Below, one piece after another: positions 10,154-19,006 of a stretch of 64,000 nucleotides of DNA; the first letter of the stretch is position 1, and each line of letters begins with the position of its first letter. Source of the DNA: JBOEGW01 sp050633625 (lineage in GTDB: Bacteria; Pseudomonadota; Alphaproteobacteria; Rhodobacterales; Rhodobacteraceae); assembly GCA_050633625.1 (NCBI GenBank), contig JBOEGW010000003.1:186001-250000 (forward strand), given 5' to 3'. The position numbers and the translations under genes were made by a program. Under the pieces are notes generated by a model, which saw only the letters and a list, made by a program, of their open reading frames with translations, ran no database searches and was not told the origin of the DNA.

Positions 10154-10234
10154 GCAGCTAAGAAGCAAAAGCGCAGCACGGGACCGGCGCAAAACGGCGC
10201 CTTGGGTCGAAAATGTATGTGCTGCGTTGGTCAT
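10148..10234 (-). CDS. Leucine-rich leader peptide of leuA (attenuation peptide)
   Basis: ATG 10234 to TGA 10148-10150 encodes 28 residues, six of them leucine, with the run AALLLLSCL at the C terminus (four consecutive Leu codons CTT TTG CTT CTT at 10160-10171, then a CTC codon next to the stop). Position 200-290 bases upstream of leuA and overlap of the final codons with a stable hairpin match a ribosome-mediated leucine attenuator. Predicted attenuators of this kind upstream of leucine genes are known in proteobacteria, including alphaproteobacteria; here it is inferred from sequence only. Confidence 0.7.
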   Translation of the reverse strand: MTNAAHTFSTQGAVLRRSRAALLLLSCL

Positions 10235-10435
10235 GCGGTCACTATAGGCGGGGAATTGTGAAAGAAAAGTTTTTTCTGAAGGCGTGTATAATGGGCGCGA
10301 AAAACAGGCCAAAAGTCTCAGTTGTTTCGCCTGTTTTGCCCTCGCCATGCGCAAAACTTTCGTGCAACCTGTCGAAAGGGACAGGTTTGGGTCACGCCAA
10401 CGCGCGACCAAATCTGAGTTGGCAGGGGTTTGGAT
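10235..10435. other. Divergent promoter region between leuA leader and TetR gene
   Basis: No gene is seen. The minus strand should carry the leuA promoter; TATAGT at 10243-10248 (read on the minus strand) could be its -10 element but no convincing -35 accompanies it. Towards the TetR gene there is an imperfect inverted repeat, TTTGGGTC near 10386 and GACCAAA near 10406, which could be a regulator site. Confidence 0.35.
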
Positions 10436-11047
10436 TTGGCGAAAGCACGAACGCGAAAAAGCGCGCAAGACAGGAAACATGAGATTGTTGAAACGACAAT
10501 TCGGCTCTCAGGTGAATTGGGGCCAAATCGGGTCACAACCCAGCGTGTGGCGGACGCGGTTGGCCTGACGCAGCCCGCAATTTTTCGACATTTTCCAACC
10601 AAATCCGATTTGTGGGACGCTGTGGGCGATCAAGTCGAGGTATTGATACGCCCCCTAGCGATTGAGATTGCGCCCGATGACGCGCGCTTAGATGACCCCG
10701 CCCAGATGCTCCATGAGGCGCTCAGATCCCAGCTTGAATTCATGGTTGACCATCCAGCGATTTGTACGATCCTCACCTCTCGTGAACTCCACGCAACACA
10801 TGAGGGCATGCGCCTCAGAATTGCGCGTTTGATGATGGGACGGCGGCGCGAATTGGCGGCTCTTGTTGAGCATGGTTTGGCCAAAGGGCAGTACCGCAAG
10901 GGCCTTTCGCCCGACGATACGGCGCTCTTGATCTTGGCGACGATTCAAGGGCTTTCGGCGCAATGGAGCTTGGAAAACAGGGCGTTTGACCTTGCTGAGG
11001 TAGGTGAGCGCCTTTTGAGTGGCGTGCTCAAAAGCTTTCTCAACTAG
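10436..11047 (+). CDS. TetR/AcrR-family transcriptional regulator
   Basis: A 203-residue one-domain-plus-ligand-domain repressor. The N-terminal helix-turn-helix is visible at about residues 28-52 (RVTTQRVADAVGLTQPAIFRHF), followed by an all-helical C-terminal domain. TTG 10436 gives MAKARTRK and has AGGGG 7 bases upstream; a TTG at 10430 is too close to that site. It is divergent from the leuA leader and followed tail-to-tail by a dehydrogenase gene. The ligand and targets cannot be told. Confidence 0.87.
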   Translation: MAKARTRKSAQDRKHEIVETTIRLSGELGPNRVTTQRVADAVGLTQPAIFRHFPTKSDLWDAVGDQVEVLIRPLAIEIAPDDARLDDPAQMLHEALRSQLEFMVDHPAICTILTSRELHATHEGMRLRIARLMMGRRRELAALVEHGLAKGQYRKGLSPDDTALLILATIQGLSAQWSLENRAFDLAEVGERLLSGVLKSFLN

Positions 11048-11072
11048 GCAATTTGGCATCGGTGTATTGGGA

Positions 11073-12026
11073 TCAGACTGCGTTTGGCGGGGGGGTTCCG
11101 TCCGCGAAGGCTTCAATATTATCCGCCGCCATCATCCCCATCGCAACGCGCACCTCAAGCGCTGCCGTCCCTAGGTGGGGCAAGAGCGTGACGTTTTCCA
11201 TCTTGAGCAATGCGCGCGGCACCGCAGGTTCAAACTCATAGACATCCAGCCCCGCTCCGGCGATCTTTCCGGCCTCAAGCGCTGCAATCAACGCCGCTTC
11301 ATCCACCACGTCACCACGCGAAATATTAACGAAAATCGCGTGGTCCTGCATCGCATCAAACACCTCAGCATTGATCAAATGATGCGTCTGTGCGCCGCCG
11401 GGCACCGCCGCCACGACCACATCCGCGCGCGCTGCGACTTCGGCAGGGCCTGCGAGTTGAACCGCTGGCATTCCAGCGTATTTTGGGGAGCGATTGTGAT
11501 ACACAACGTCCATGCCAAAGCCGAAATGAGCGCGGCGCGCAATCGCTTGGCCAATGCGCCCCATGCCAATGATCCCGAGGGTTTTTCCGCTCAGGTGAAG
11601 GCCCAACATTTGCGTTGGGTGCCAGCCTTCCCAGCGGTTCGCGCGCAGCATGCGCTCCCCTTCGCCCGCACGGCGCGCCGTCATCAACATCAGGGTCAAT
11701 GCAATGTCAGCTGTGGCCTCCGTCACCGTCCCCGGCGTATTGCTCACCACGATTTCATAGGCCGCCGCCGCATCCACGTCGATATGGTTATAACCAACGC
11801 CGAAATTGGCAATCATCTGACAGCGCAATGGCTCAGCAAGCGAAAACACAGCAGCGCCGAACTGATCGCCCAATGTGGCCAGGATCACATCATGTTCAGA
11901 CAGTGCCGCCACCATCTGTGCATCGTCCATGGGGCGGGTTGAGGGGCGTTGCGTGACCTCGAACCGCGCTTCAAGACGCTCAATCACCTCCCGCGGCAGT
12001 GGACGCGACACAAAGACCTTCATCAA
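11073..12026 (-). CDS. D-isomer-specific 2-hydroxyacid dehydrogenase (glyoxylate/hydroxypyruvate reductase-like)
   Basis: A 317-residue NAD(P)-dependent dehydrogenase. The nucleotide-binding motif GIIGMGRIGQAIARR is near residue 150, the catalytic Arg in NISRGDVVDE near 237, Glu in the YEFEP region, and the catalytic His in LLPHLGTA near 286. The family reduces glyoxylate, hydroxypyruvate or other 2-keto acids; the exact substrate is uncertain. It overlaps the upstream csaA-like gene by 4 bases and is probably the last gene of a proC-csaA-dehydrogenase unit. Confidence 0.9.
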   Translation of the reverse strand: MMKVFVSRPLPREVIERLEARFEVTQRPSTRPMDDAQMVAALSEHDVILATLGDQFGAAVFSLAEPLRCQMIANFGVGYNHIDVDAAAAYEIVVSNTPGTVTEATADIALTLMLMTARRAGEGERMLRANRWEGWHPTQMLGLHLSGKTLGIIGMGRIGQAIARRAHFGFGMDVVYHNRSPKYAGMPAVQLAGPAEVAARADVVVAAVPGGAQTHHLINAEVFDAMQDHAIFVNISRGDVVDEAALIAALEAGKIAGAGLDVYEFEPAVPRALLKMENVTLLPHLGTAALEVRVAMGMMAADNIEAFADGTPPPNAV

Positions 12027-12364
12027 AACACCCGCGCGCCATTTGGCACTGACTTGTCTGGAGTGAGCAACACCACGTCGCCTGCGTCATCAGGCAGGCC
12101 CAAAACCAGAACTTCGGACATGAACTTGCCGATCTGGCGAGGGGGGAAATTGACAACGGCCATCACTTCTTTGCCCAGCAAACTGGCCGGATCATAATGC
12201 ACAGTGATTTGCGCAGAGGACTTCTTGATGCCGATGTCGCCGCCAAAATCCACTTCAAGTTTGATCGCAGGCTTGCGCGCTTTCGGGTAGGGTTCGGCCT
12301 TCAGGATCGTGCCTTTGCGAATATCCACCTTCATGAAATCGTCAAACTCAATCTCACCCATCAC
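12023..12364 (-). CDS. csaA: CsaA-type tRNA-binding protein
   Basis: A 113-residue single-domain OB-fold protein of the tRNA_bind family, related to the C-terminal domain of methionyl-tRNA synthetase and to EMAP-II. The conserved pattern FDDFMKVDIRKGTI at the N terminus and VNFPPRQIGKFMSEVLVLG in the second half are characteristic. In Bacillus CsaA was described as a secretion-related chaperone; in alphaproteobacteria the role is not settled. It overlaps both neighbours by 4 bases, so it is translated with proC and the dehydrogenase. Confidence 0.9.
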   Translation of the reverse strand: MMGEIEFDDFMKVDIRKGTILKAEPYPKARKPAIKLEVDFGGDIGIKKSSAQITVHYDPASLLGKEVMAVVNFPPRQIGKFMSEVLVLGLPDDAGDVVLLTPDKSVPNGARVF

Positions 12365-13173
12365 GATAGCTCCTCATTTCGTTTGATCGCGGCGGCGACA
12401 GCGCGCTCCATCAAAGGCGCAAACCCGTCTGCCTCGTTCATCAACACGCCCAGCGCTTCGGCGGTGACGCCTTTGGGGGAGGTTACATTGATACGCAACT
12501 GTGTTGGGGTTTCGTCACTTCCCTCTGCCAAAGCCCCAGCCCCCGCAACCGTTGCGCGCGCCAGAGTGAGGGCCAAATCCGGGTTCAGCCCAGCGTTGGT
12601 GCCAGCACTGGCCATCGCCTCAATCAGATGGAACACATAGGCCGGACCACATCCCGAAATCGCCGTGACCGCGCCCATTTGCGCTTCGCTTTCAAGGCGC
12701 ACGACTTGGCCCACCGCACTCAACAAAGCGCTCGCCATATCCAGATGCGCCCCTGAGGCCGCGCCATTGCCGATGATCGCTGTGACGCCTTTGCCGACGG
12801 CGGCTGGGGTGTTGGGCATCGCGCGTATGATTGGGGTTTTGGCGCCAAGCATCTTCTCATAGCTGTTGAGCGTGACCCCGGCGGCAACCGATAGAAACAA
12901 GGTTTCGCCCTCGCCCATTGCGGCCAAAGTCGGCAGCGCTTCTGTCATCATTTGAGGCTTCACTGCGACCAGAACAATTGCTGGGGCGGTGGGCAGTGCC
13001 TCATTGAGGTGCAACCCTTGCAGCCCTTGTACCCACTCAGAAGGGAGCGGGTCGCGCACCCAGACCGAGGAGGCGGGCAACCCGCCCTCAAGCCAGCCAG
13101 CCAACATCGCAGAGCCCATTTTCCCACAGCCCAACAGCACTAGGCCACGGGCTTCAACATCGCGCATATCCAT
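12361..13173 (-). CDS. proC: Pyrroline-5-carboxylate reductase
   Basis: Last step of proline synthesis, NAD(P)H-dependent reduction of 1-pyrroline-5-carboxylate. The 270-residue protein has the Rossmann motif VLLGCGKMGSAMLAGW, the middle MPNTPAAVGKG and the C-terminal signature GCGPAYVFHLIEAMA, with SPKGVTAEAL near the end. ATG 13173 has GGAG nine bases upstream; an in-frame TTG at 13188 overlaps that site and is rejected. Its stop overlaps the csaA start by 4 bases. Confidence 0.95.
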   Translation of the reverse strand: MDMRDVEARGLVLLGCGKMGSAMLAGWLEGGLPASSVWVRDPLPSEWVQGLQGLHLNEALPTAPAIVLVAVKPQMMTEALPTLAAMGEGETLFLSVAAGVTLNSYEKMLGAKTPIIRAMPNTPAAVGKGVTAIIGNGAASGAHLDMASALLSAVGQVVRLESEAQMGAVTAISGCGPAYVFHLIEAMASAGTNAGLNPDLALTLARATVAGAGALAEGSDETPTQLRINVTSPKGVTAEALGVLMNEADGFAPLMERAVAAAIKRNEELS

Positions 13174-13245
13174 TAAGTCAGTCTCCAAAGTTGGGCGCAG
13201 CGTAGCGCCATATCCAGGGGCCTGAAAGGGGCTGAAACGCGAAAA

Positions 13246-13266
13246 CGCCCCCCAAAATGGAGGGCG
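13246..13266 (-). terminator. Terminator downstream of the YbjN-type gene
   Basis: On the minus strand the stem CGCCCTCC / GGGGGGCG (13246-13253 with 13259-13266, one G-U type mismatch) encloses ATTTT and is followed by TTTTCG. It lies 24 bases after the stop of the gene at 13291. Confidence 0.7.
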
Positions 13267-13290
13267 CTCCCTGTTGATTTACGGTGTGGA

Positions 13291-13794
13291 TTAGGCGCGC
13301 CCGTAGGCTTCTGCCAACGCGACCTGCATCGCGTCTTCCACTGTGCGATCCCCCCAGTTGACCAATTGAAACGCCGGGTAAAACCGCTCACAATTCGTAA
13401 CAGACGAAGAAATCAAACGACCAAGCTGTTCGGGGCTGGCTGTTTGCCCTCCCGACAAGACAAGACCGTACCGAAACACCATCAGCCGCTGCTCGTGCCA
13501 ATAGGTAAATGCGCCGTCCCAGACCTTATCGTTGGCTGCGTTGAGCGCCTCATAGAGCTTGTGGAGTTTTTCCTCCGGCGGCTCCATTTCAAATGTGCAA
13601 ATCAGGCGGAGCGTCTCATCATAGGGGCTCCACGCCAGTGTAATGGAATAAGTGCGCCATTGCCCCTCAACCGCCATGGCGATCTGATCGTCAGCCACGC
13701 GGTCAAAATCCCACGCATGGTGCTCGGCAAGGGTTTCAACAATGTCGATTGGGTGGAGATCATCACTCTCCAGATAATGCTCGGTGGCGGCCAT
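13291..13794 (-). CDS. YbjN domain-containing protein (possible type III secretion chaperone-like fold)
   Basis: A 167-residue soluble protein. ATG 13794 starts MAATEHYLESDDLHPIDIVE and follows a GGGG-containing ribosome site; longer in-frame starts are in the non-conserved upstream region. The sequence pattern (HPIDIVETLAEHHAWDFDR, then TYSITLAWSPYDETLRLICTF, VWDGAFTYWHEQRLMVFRYGL) matches the YbjN family as I know it in alphaproteobacteria, where the function is unknown. It often lies next to proC, as here, 118 bases away. Confidence 0.85.
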   Translation of the reverse strand: MAATEHYLESDDLHPIDIVETLAEHHAWDFDRVADDQIAMAVEGQWRTYSITLAWSPYDETLRLICTFEMEPPEEKLHKLYEALNAANDKVWDGAFTYWHEQRLMVFRYGLVLSGGQTASPEQLGRLISSSVTNCERFYPAFQLVNWGDRTVEDAMQVALAEAYGRA

Positions 13795-14085
13795 GCCTGC
13801 CCCTTTCTGCTCGATTAAACCCAGTGGATGCAGATACACTAGGGTTTGGTGCCTGTACCGGGTCTGGCGTCTTCGCACCTGATCCCTACGAAATATGGTG
13901 TGATATTCCTTGACTCCTGTAAAGGAAAAAACAGAATCTGGCCGTTTTATTGCGAATCGAGTCGCGAGAGGACTCGACGCTTGCACTTTTCGTACATTTT
14001 CGCCGGTAATTTGAGCAAACCTGGGCGGGCAAACAGGCAATCACGAACAATTTGCGGTTGATACCCCTTGCGCCCGATACCGGGC
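13795..14085. other. 291-bp gap between YbjN-type and GMC oxidoreductase genes
   Basis: No convincing gene. The region should hold the YbjN-gene promoter (minus strand). Near 14071-14085 a short GCCCG-ATA-CGGGC hairpin just after the GMC gene stop may help end that transcript. Nothing else is recognised. Confidence 0.4.
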
Positions 14086-15690
14086 CTAAACGCGCCCGCG
14101 GATCAGATCCGCCGCTTTCTCCGCGATCATGATCGTGGGAGAGGCCGTATTGCCCGATACAATTGTGGGCATGATCCCGGCGTCAACAACGCGCAATCCC
14201 TCCAGCCCATGCACCTTAAGGTCCGCGCCCACCACCGCCATGGCATCGCTACCCATTTTAGTGGTGCCAACCGGATGAAAGATCGTGGAGGCGATATCGC
14301 CCACTGCCGCCAACAGATCGGCCTCACTTGCCACCGATGGACCGGGCAAAAACTCTTCAGGTGCGTATTTTGCCATGGCTGGCATTTTCACTAAGGCACG
14401 CGCTTGCTGGACGGCGCGCACCGCGACCCTTTTATCCCGCTCGGCGGAGAGATAGTTCAAACGAATGTCAGGCTGATGCGCCGGATCAAGGGATTGCAGA
14501 TGGCTGGCGCCTCGGCTTTCCGGGCGCAGGTTACAGACCGACACAGTGATGCCGGGAAACTTATGCAGCGGATCGCCAAGCTTATCTGTGGTCAGTGGTT
14601 GAACATGGTATTCCAAATCCGGGGTCTCCACCGCGTCACTTGAGCGCGTGAAAATCCCAAGTTGCGAAGGCGCCATCGAGAGCGGTCCTGCGCGGCGCAG
14701 GGCGTATTGCGCGCCCATCTTCGCCTTCCCCCAGATCGAGTTTGTCAGTTGATTGAGCGTCTTTGCGCCCGTCACCTTAAAAGCGGTGCGGATTTGCAGA
14801 TGATCTTGTAGGTTCGCCCCAACGCCGGGCAACGGATGCGCGACAGCTATATCAAAGCGCGCCAGAACTTTCGGGTCTCCAATGCCAGACAATTCCATGA
14901 TTTTGGGTGAGTTGATCGCACCCGCCGACAAAATCACCTCGCCTCTTGCCTTTGCATTAAAGCGTTGCCCGCCCTTGGACCACTGCACCCCGGTGGCGCG
15001 TTTTTCTTCAAGGGTCAGTTTCTCGACAAGCGCCCCTGTGATCACCTTGAGATTGGCGCGCCCTTCTGCGGGCTTCAAGAACGCCTTGGCCGTGGACCAG
15101 CGCACCCCGCCTTTTTGGTTCACCTCGAAAAACCCGACACCTTCATTCACCCCATCATTGAAATCGCGGCTGGCGGGAATGCCAAACTCAAGAGCGGCCT
15201 GTTCAACTGCCTCCAAAACGTCCCAAGACAGGCGTTGTTTCTCGACCTTCCATTCGCCGCCCGTGCCGTGCAGATCGGCGGCGCCCTCATGGTGATCCTC
15301 AGACCGCTTGAAATAGGGCAAGACGTCGTCCCAGCCCCATCCCGCGTTCCCCATTTGCCGCCAGCCGTCATAATCCGCCGCCTGCCCGCGCATATAAATC
15401 ATGCCATTGATGGATGTGCAGCCGCCGAGCGTTTTGCCGCGCGGATAGGCAAGGCTGCGCCCGTTTAAGCCCGGTTCATTCGCCGTTTTCATCATCCAAT
15501 CGGTGCGCGGATTGCCCATACAATAGAGGTAGCCAACGGGAACATGGATCCAAGGATAGGTGTCGCGCCCCCCTGCCTCGATGAGCAAGACCCGCGCCAA
15601 AGGGTCTTCACTCAGCCGATTGGCAAGCACACATCCAGCTGTGCCCGCGCCCACGATAATATAGTCGAAATCACCCTCAAATGTGGTCAT
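14086..15690 (-). CDS. GMC-family FAD oxidoreductase (choline dehydrogenase-like)
   Basis: A 534-residue flavoprotein with the ADP-binding motif DYIIVGAGTAGCVLANRL at residues 9-26, the GMC signature 1 region GKTLGGCTSINGMIYMRG, signature 2 GAINSPKIMELSGIG, and the C-terminal catalytic region with His in TIFHPVGTTKMG and Asn in SGNTASPTIM. It oxidises an alcohol; choline, alkanols or polyethylene glycol-like alcohols are all known for this group. No betaine aldehyde dehydrogenase or betI lies nearby, so betA is not assigned. Confidence 0.92.
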   Translation of the reverse strand: MTTFEGDFDYIIVGAGTAGCVLANRLSEDPLARVLLIEAGGRDTYPWIHVPVGYLYCMGNPRTDWMMKTANEPGLNGRSLAYPRGKTLGGCTSINGMIYMRGQAADYDGWRQMGNAGWGWDDVLPYFKRSEDHHEGAADLHGTGGEWKVEKQRLSWDVLEAVEQAALEFGIPASRDFNDGVNEGVGFFEVNQKGGVRWSTAKAFLKPAEGRANLKVITGALVEKLTLEEKRATGVQWSKGGQRFNAKARGEVILSAGAINSPKIMELSGIGDPKVLARFDIAVAHPLPGVGANLQDHLQIRTAFKVTGAKTLNQLTNSIWGKAKMGAQYALRRAGPLSMAPSQLGIFTRSSDAVETPDLEYHVQPLTTDKLGDPLHKFPGITVSVCNLRPESRGASHLQSLDPAHQPDIRLNYLSAERDKRVAVRAVQQARALVKMPAMAKYAPEEFLPGPSVASEADLLAAVGDIASTIFHPVGTTKMGSDAMAVVGADLKVHGLEGLRVVDAGIMPTIVSGNTASPTIMIAEKAADLIRGRV

Positions 15691-15842
15691 GGTTCCACCT
15701 CGATTTAAATGTCTTACAATTGAATGTCATGAATAACCAGAAGCAGCAAGCCTTGAGGCACCACCCGAATAGGTTGCTCCGCGCGCAAGTTACGAAGTAT
15801 GAGAGGACCAGCGCAGGCACGATTGATCGGGGTGAGTACCAA

Positions 15843-17906
15843 ATGAGCGACGCGACGAACGCAAGGCTGGCTTTAGCTGGCTCTCAAAGCCAAGCGGAAG
15901 ACGACATCAACCTGATCGCTGTCGCGGGGATTTTGTGGCGCGGTGCCCCTTGGATTGCGGCCGCCACGGCGCTGTTTGGGCTTTTTGGCGTGTATCTTGT
16001 GCTTTGGCACCTCGAACCGCGCTACACCGCCAATGCAAAAGTCGCATTCGAAAACCGCCAAGAGACCCTGATCAATTTGGACAGTGTTGTGTCTGGGATT
16101 TCAGGCGATCAAACCTCGATCAACACCGAGGTTGAGATTTTGCGCTCCAGAGAACTGATCGGGAAACTTGTTGACAGATTAGACCTGCAAAACGAGCCGC
16201 GCCTCAACCCGTATTTGGACTCGCCCCAAGAGGTTGCACCGGAACGGGAGCGCGAAGTTCTGATCAACAACGTCTTGAGTGCCATTCGGGTCGGCAATCT
16301 GCGCTCTAGTTTTGTCTTTTCGATTTCCGCCGTTTCGGGCGACCCTAAGCTGTCGCAGCGGCTCGCGAATGGGCTGGCCGATTTGTATATCGACGACCAA
16401 CTTGAAGTGAAATTTGAGGCCACCGCAAAGGCAAGCGCTTGGCTCGGCGAGCGCGTTGGGACGTTGCGCATCGAGCTTGAGGAGGCGCAAGAAGCTGTGA
16501 AGACCTTCACCGCGACCACGGGTATTGTGACGCCGGAAGAGGTCGCGGCGGTGAACCGGCAAGTCGATGAGGCGCGCGAACGCTTGCAAGACGCGCGGAC
16601 ACGCGAAATGGATCTGAAATCGAAACTTGTGGCCTTGGAAGAGGCGCAGGCGACAGGTGATCCATTGAAAATGGCGGCAGCCCTAGGCGATGCATCCTTG
16701 ATCACCCTTGCTCAGAATGGCGCGGATCGCGATACTTTCATGTCGCGCCTGAACGCTCAGGCCGCACGCGCAACGCTCGAAGCCAATCGGGCTGCGCAAC
16801 AAGCAAGCGGACTGGAAAGCTCTCTTTCCACGCTCGAAGAACGCTACGATCAAAAATCCCGCGCTTTGGTCACTCTAGAGCAATTGTCGCGCGAAGCTGA
16901 TGCGAGCAAGGCGATATACGAGTATTTCCTCACCCGGCTCAAAGAGACCTCGGTTCAAGAAGGCATTCAACAGGCTGAGAGCCGCGTTTTGTCCTATGCC
17001 CCATTGCCAACAATTCAGTCTTTTCCAAAGAAAAAGAGGACAGTTGCGTTTTACTTGCTCATTGGGGCCATTCTAGGGTCCGTGGGGGTCTTGTTGCGGG
17101 AATTCCTGCGCAATGGGTATCGAGACGCGACCGAGCTGGAGGCCGATTTCGCCATTCCGGTGCTCGGACAGGTGCCTCTCATTCCGGCGAGTGAGCGCAA
17201 GGATGTGTTGACCTATTTGCAGGACAAACCCACGTCCGCGGCGGCGGAAGCTGTGCGAAACTTGCGCACGTCTTTGTTGTTGTCCAACATTGATACCCCG
17301 GCCAAGGTCATTCTTTCGACGTCCTGCGGCCCTTCTGAGGGCAAGACCACCAATGCTCTGGCTTTGGCGCAGAACTTCGCTGGTCTTGGTCACAAAGTCC
17401 TGCTCGTCGAAGGTGACACCCGGCGCCCAATGTTTTCACAATATTTCGCCTCGGACCTCACTCCAGGCAGTTTGTTAAATGTCTTGACCGGGGAAGCGGA
17501 CTTTCGCGACGAGGTGCGCAGCATTGCCTCTATCGGCATCGACTTTCTGGGGGGCGGGCAGATCAAGGCGAATGCGGCTGATGTGTTTTCCTCTGAGCGT
17601 TTTGAAGGTTTGATGAAAGAAGCCCGCGACGCTTATGACATTATCATTATCGACACCCCCCCTGTTTTGCTGGTGCCTGACGCGCGCGTCATTGCGGCTC
17701 AGGCTGACGCGGTTTTGTTCACAGTGAAATGGAACGACACCTCAAAGGCTCAAATCAAAGAAGCGCTGCGTTTGTTTGACATTGCGGACCAGAAGGTATC
17801 TGGGTTTGTGCTGAGCCAAATTGACCCGAAACGTATGGGGAAATATGGATACGGCGGACGCTATGGCGCTTACGGCTATCATGGCGACGAGTATTATTCG
17901 AGTTAG
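15843..17906 (+). CDS. Wzc/ExoP-type polysaccharide co-polymerase with BY-kinase domain
   Basis: A 687-residue inner membrane protein controlling exopolysaccharide chain length and export. The order is: N-terminal transmembrane helix (about 40-60), Wzz domain with a long coiled-coil region (about 200-380), second transmembrane helix (about 398-418), then a cytoplasmic tyrosine autokinase domain with Walker A SCGPSEGKTTNA, Walker A' EGDTRRP and Walker B IIIDTPPVLLVPD. The C terminus is Tyr-rich (KYGYGGRYGAYGYHGDEYYS), the usual autophosphorylation cluster. ATG 15843 follows GGGGTGAG; an upstream ATG at 15729 would add a non-conserved extension. Confidence 0.93.
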   Translation: MSDATNARLALAGSQSQAEDDINLIAVAGILWRGAPWIAAATALFGLFGVYLVLWHLEPRYTANAKVAFENRQETLINLDSVVSGISGDQTSINTEVEILRSRELIGKLVDRLDLQNEPRLNPYLDSPQEVAPEREREVLINNVLSAIRVGNLRSSFVFSISAVSGDPKLSQRLANGLADLYIDDQLEVKFEATAKASAWLGERVGTLRIELEEAQEAVKTFTATTGIVTPEEVAAVNRQVDEARERLQDARTREMDLKSKLVALEEAQATGDPLKMAAALGDASLITLAQNGADRDTFMSRLNAQAARATLEANRAAQQASGLESSLSTLEERYDQKSRALVTLEQLSREADASKAIYEYFLTRLKETSVQEGIQQAESRVLSYAPLPTIQSFPKKKRTVAFYLLIGAILGSVGVLLREFLRNGYRDATELEADFAIPVLGQVPLIPASERKDVLTYLQDKPTSAAAEAVRNLRTSLLLSNIDTPAKVILSTSCGPSEGKTTNALALAQNFAGLGHKVLLVEGDTRRPMFSQYFASDLTPGSLLNVLTGEADFRDEVRSIASIGIDFLGGGQIKANAADVFSSERFEGLMKEARDAYDIIIIDTPPVLLVPDARVIAAQADAVLFTVKWNDTSKAQIKEALRLFDIADQKVSGFVLSQIDPKRMGKYGYGGRYGAYGYHGDEYYSS

Positions 17907-18304
17907 ACAGGCACGACGCGGCAGTGCAGCAATTTCGCGAAGCTGAAGTCTCACTTCGAATCGATTCGAAAAGACCCAATTCGTCTCACTTAACGCCTAA
18001 CCCTATGGATAGGTTGGGAAATGCGATATGCAACCTCAGTTTCAAAACCATCCGCAATGCGCAACTTTCAGTTGTGTGTTAACCATTTCTCTCCATCGGG
18101 GCTTGCGCCCCTTAAGGCATTGTAAAGATTATACTAAAAATCAACTTTGGCGGGTAGGATACTCCTTTTACTTAAAAACATTCTTATTTAACTTTGCCGC
18201 ACCACAGGCACAGCCTATAAGTGAACAAGATAATTAGCACTCGCGCACCTCTGTGCGCTGGCGTTCTCGGCAACGCTTTTTTCGTGCAAAGACCTGGTGG
18301 GATC
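17907..18304. other. AT-rich 398-bp leader between wzc-like and sugar transferase genes
   Basis: No gene is supported. It contains a 16-bp perfect palindrome TTCGAATCGATTCGAA at 17955-17970, a GGGGC-TTGC-GCCCC hairpin at 18098-18111 and TTAACCAT at 18079-18086. The tract 18120-18230 is clearly more AT-rich than its surroundings. GGCGGGTAG at 18149-18157 resembles the ops element of RfaH with one extra base. This is probably the regulated leader of the sugar transferase gene. Confidence 0.45.
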
Positions 18305-18979
18305 ATGCCGTTCGATCAATCATTAGACGCCGTGCAGCTGCAGCACGGCCCGCGTAAAGCGGTTTCGACACGTGGTGGCAGCTGGGTTTTCTGGATCTGC
18401 AAACGGCTTTTTGATATTTCTTTGAGCTTGGTGCTGCTGGTGGTCACTGCTCTCTTGTCGGTCGCTTTGCTCGCGTTAAACCCGTTTTTCAACCGGGGGC
18501 CGCTATTTTTTGTTCAGGACAGGATGGGGCGCAATTGTGAACCCTTTCGCGCGATTAAATTTCGCTCCATGACCGCGATACCTTTGGACGAAAAAACAGA
18601 TACACGCGGCGCGGCAGACCCGCTTGAAACCGGACGCATTACGCCCCTTGGGAAAATCCTGCGCAAATCGCGCATTGATGAATTGCCACAGGTGATCAAC
18701 GTGTTGCGCGGGGACATGAGCCTCATCGGTCCGCGCCCAGACGCTTTGGAGCATGCCACAGAATATTTGCGCGAAATCGCCAGCTACCGTGATCGCCATC
18801 AAGTGCGACCCGGCATTTCCGGCTTGGCGCAGGTCACGCTTGGCTATGCGATGGGCTATCCCCAAACCCGCGCAAAATCCAGTGTGGACATGATTTACAT
18901 CCGCGAAGCTGGGTTTGGGATGGAAGCCCGCGTGTTTTGGTTAACGCTTGTCACTGTTTTTTTACGTCGCGGAGCATAG
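18305..18979 (+). CDS. Initiating sugar transferase (undecaprenyl-phosphate sugar phosphotransferase)
   Basis: A 224-residue polyprenyl phosphate sugar-1-phosphate transferase that starts exopolysaccharide repeat-unit synthesis at the membrane. A hydrophobic segment (about 36-58) is followed by the catalytic domain with KFRSM, TPLGKILRKSRIDELPQ, NVLRGDMSLIGPRP and RPGISGLAQV, all family hallmarks. ATG 18305 has GGTGGG upstream; an in-frame GTG at 18221 would add 28 residues without conserved features. ExoY, PssA and WcaJ are relatives; the sugar is unknown. Confidence 0.93.
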   Translation: MPFDQSLDAVQLQHGPRKAVSTRGGSWVFWICKRLFDISLSLVLLVVTALLSVALLALNPFFNRGPLFFVQDRMGRNCEPFRAIKFRSMTAIPLDEKTDTRGAADPLETGRITPLGKILRKSRIDELPQVINVLRGDMSLIGPRPDALEHATEYLREIASYRDRHQVRPGISGLAQVTLGYAMGYPQTRAKSSVDMIYIREAGFGMEARVFWLTLVTVFLRRGA

Positions 18980-19006
18980 GCCGCGAAAGTCAGTCCGGGG
19001 AATGAT

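Noticed and set aside
18149..18157. GGCGGGTAG as a true ops element
   Set aside because: It has an extra G against GGCGGTAG and the NusG paralogue is not shown to be RfaH; kept only as a weak hint.
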